A DNA stretch of 64,000 nucleotides. Source: Mesorhizobium sp. B2-4-15 (GTDB lineage: Bacteria > Pseudomonadota > Alphaproteobacteria > Rhizobiales > Rhizobiaceae). Location: assembly GCF_006658505.1 (NCBI RefSeq), contig NZ_VFUZ01000003.1, positions 310,001-374,000 on the forward strand, given 5' to 3'. The first letter of the stretch is position 1. Each line of letters opens with the position of its first letter. This document shows positions 63,276-64,000 of this stretch, piece by piece. The translations under genes were made by a program, and so were the position numbers. Below the pieces are notes generated by a model that was not told the DNA's origin, searched no databases, and saw only the letters and a list, made by a program, of their open reading frames with translations.

Positions 63276-64000
63276 ATGAAACGCATCTATGTCGTGGGCA
63301 CCGCTGACACCAAGGGCGAGGAGCTCGCCTTCCTGGCCGACACGATCGCGGCCAGCGGCGTTGCCGTTTCCCGGGTCGATGTCGGAACGCGCGACGCGAC
63401 GATATCGGTCGACATCACCGCCAAGGAAATTGCCGGCCATCATCCCGCCGGCACCGAAGCCGTGCTCGGCGGCAATGATCGAGGTGCCGCGGTGGCAGCC
63501 ATGGGCGTTGCCTTCGCCCGCTTCATCCAGTCACGAAGCGACATATCAGCCGTGGTCGGCATTGGCGGTGGCGGTGGCACCTCGATCATCACCTCGGGCA
63601 TGCGCGCGCTGCCGCTCGGCCTGCCCAAGATCATGGTCTCGACGCTCGCCTCCGGCGACACAGCCCCTTACGTCGATGTTTCCGACATCATCATGATGCC
63701 ATCGGTGACAGACATGGCCGGGCTGAACCGGCTGTCCCGCACCGTGCTGCACAATGCGGCCCAGGCGATCGCAGGCATGGCGGCCAGGCCGGCGCCTCCA
63801 CCCGACGGCAAGCCGTCGATCGGGCTGACCATGTTCGGTGTCACCACGCCCTGCGTGACTGCCATCGCCGAGCAGTTGCGCGCCACTTACGACTGCATGG
63901 TCTTCCACGCTACAGGCACCGGCGGCCGCTCGATGGAGAAGCTGGCCGACAGCGGCCTGCTGGCGGGCGTCATCGACATCACCACGACCGAGGTCTGCGA
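63276..64000 (+). CDS. UPF0261 / Tm-1-like ATP-binding protein, N-terminal part (runs off window)
   Basis: The first 241 codons are visible. The start KRIYVVGTADTKGEELAFLADTI and the glycine-rich GIGGGGGTSIITSGMRALPLGLPKIMVST are typical of UPF0261, related to the N-terminal inhibitor domain of tomato Tm-1. A second Rossmann-like half begins at GLTMFGVTTPCVTAI. These proteins bind ATP; in bacteria their role is unknown, and they are often followed by a phosphoenolpyruvate hydrolase-like TIM barrel gene, here beyond the edge. Start ATG 63276. Confidence 0.9.
   Translation, partial: MKRIYVVGTADTKGEELAFLADTIAASGVAVSRVDVGTRDATISVDITAKEIAGHHPAGTEAVLGGNDRGAAVAAMGVAFARFIQSRSDISAVVGIGGGGGTSIITSGMRALPLGLPKIMVSTLASGDTAPYVDVSDIIMMPSVTDMAGLNRLSRTVLHNAAQAIAGMAARPAPPPDGKPSIGLTMFGVTTPCVTAIAEQLRATYDCMVFHATGTGGRSMEKLADSGLLAGVIDITTTEVC

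Noticed and set aside
1..64000. Genomic island, prophage or insertion sequence
   Set aside because: No integrase, transposase, tRNA-borne attachment site or phage structural gene was seen; composition is even except for small repeats.

Overview
The window reads as chromosomal DNA of a Mesorhizobium-like alphaproteobacterium (Rhizobiales, Phyllobacteriaceae). This is inferred from several things: high GC, many high-affinity sugar ABC systems, a rhizobial-style phn locus with a FosX-type gene between phnI and phnJ, intergenic palindromes of the kind common in rhizobia, and many proteins that resemble Mesorhizobium homologues from memory. No rRNA, tRNA, CRISPR array, prophage or insertion sequence was recognised.

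Layout. 0-5 kb: 5' end of a class A penicillin-binding protein, small stress or hypothetical genes, two decayed gene remnants, a short RNase D and an M20 peptidase. 4.97-5.11 kb: a candidate small RNA (three hairpins with C-rich loops, intrinsic terminator). 5.3-8.2 kb: polA, with altered proofreading residues. 8.2-9.4 kb: nested repeats, a Zur/Fur regulator and a truncated gene. 9.4-18.3 kb: a seven-gene minus-strand sugar operon (CUT1 ABC transporter, TIM-barrel isomerase, Gfo/Idh/MocA oxidoreductase, aldo/keto reductase) facing a LacI regulator across two matching operator sites. 18.3-19.7 kb: gnd. 20.0-23.2 kb: four periplasmic or membrane copper-handling genes. 23.3-32.2 kb: a GntR regulator with tandem winged helices, a UxaA-family dehydratase, an aldose dehydrogenase, a CUT2 (ribose-type) ABC transporter and an LgoD-like zinc dehydrogenase.

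32.5-44.2 kb: phosphonate region. phnF is divergent from phnGHI-fosX-phnJKL plus a hexapeptide acyltransferase and a DUF1868 2H-phosphoesterase-like gene; phnCDE1E2 follow with their own Pho-box-like promoter element. PhnM, PhnN and PhnP are not in the window. 44.4-53.4 kb: a catabolic locus with three different xylose-isomerase-like TIM barrels, a Gfo/Idh/MocA enzyme, a mandelate-racemase-family dehydratase, a FadR-type GntR regulator, a 2-hydroxyacid dehydrogenase and an amidase. 53.5-56.4 kb: GFA protein, MFS exporter, AraC regulator. 56.4-62.1 kb: a second CUT1 transporter with two ATPases and a 72-residue membrane protein. 62.4-64 kb: TetR regulator divergent from a UPF0261/Tm-1-like gene that runs off the window.

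How it fits together. Most of the window is substrate capture and oxidative sugar catabolism, each module with its own regulator. Copies of TGGT-N3-ACCA in the 48 kb divergent promoter region and upstream of the 62 kb transporter suggest that the GntR protein at 50.4 kb ties transporter and catabolic locus into one regulon. In all four ABC systems a stable hairpin lies just 3' of the binding-protein gene.
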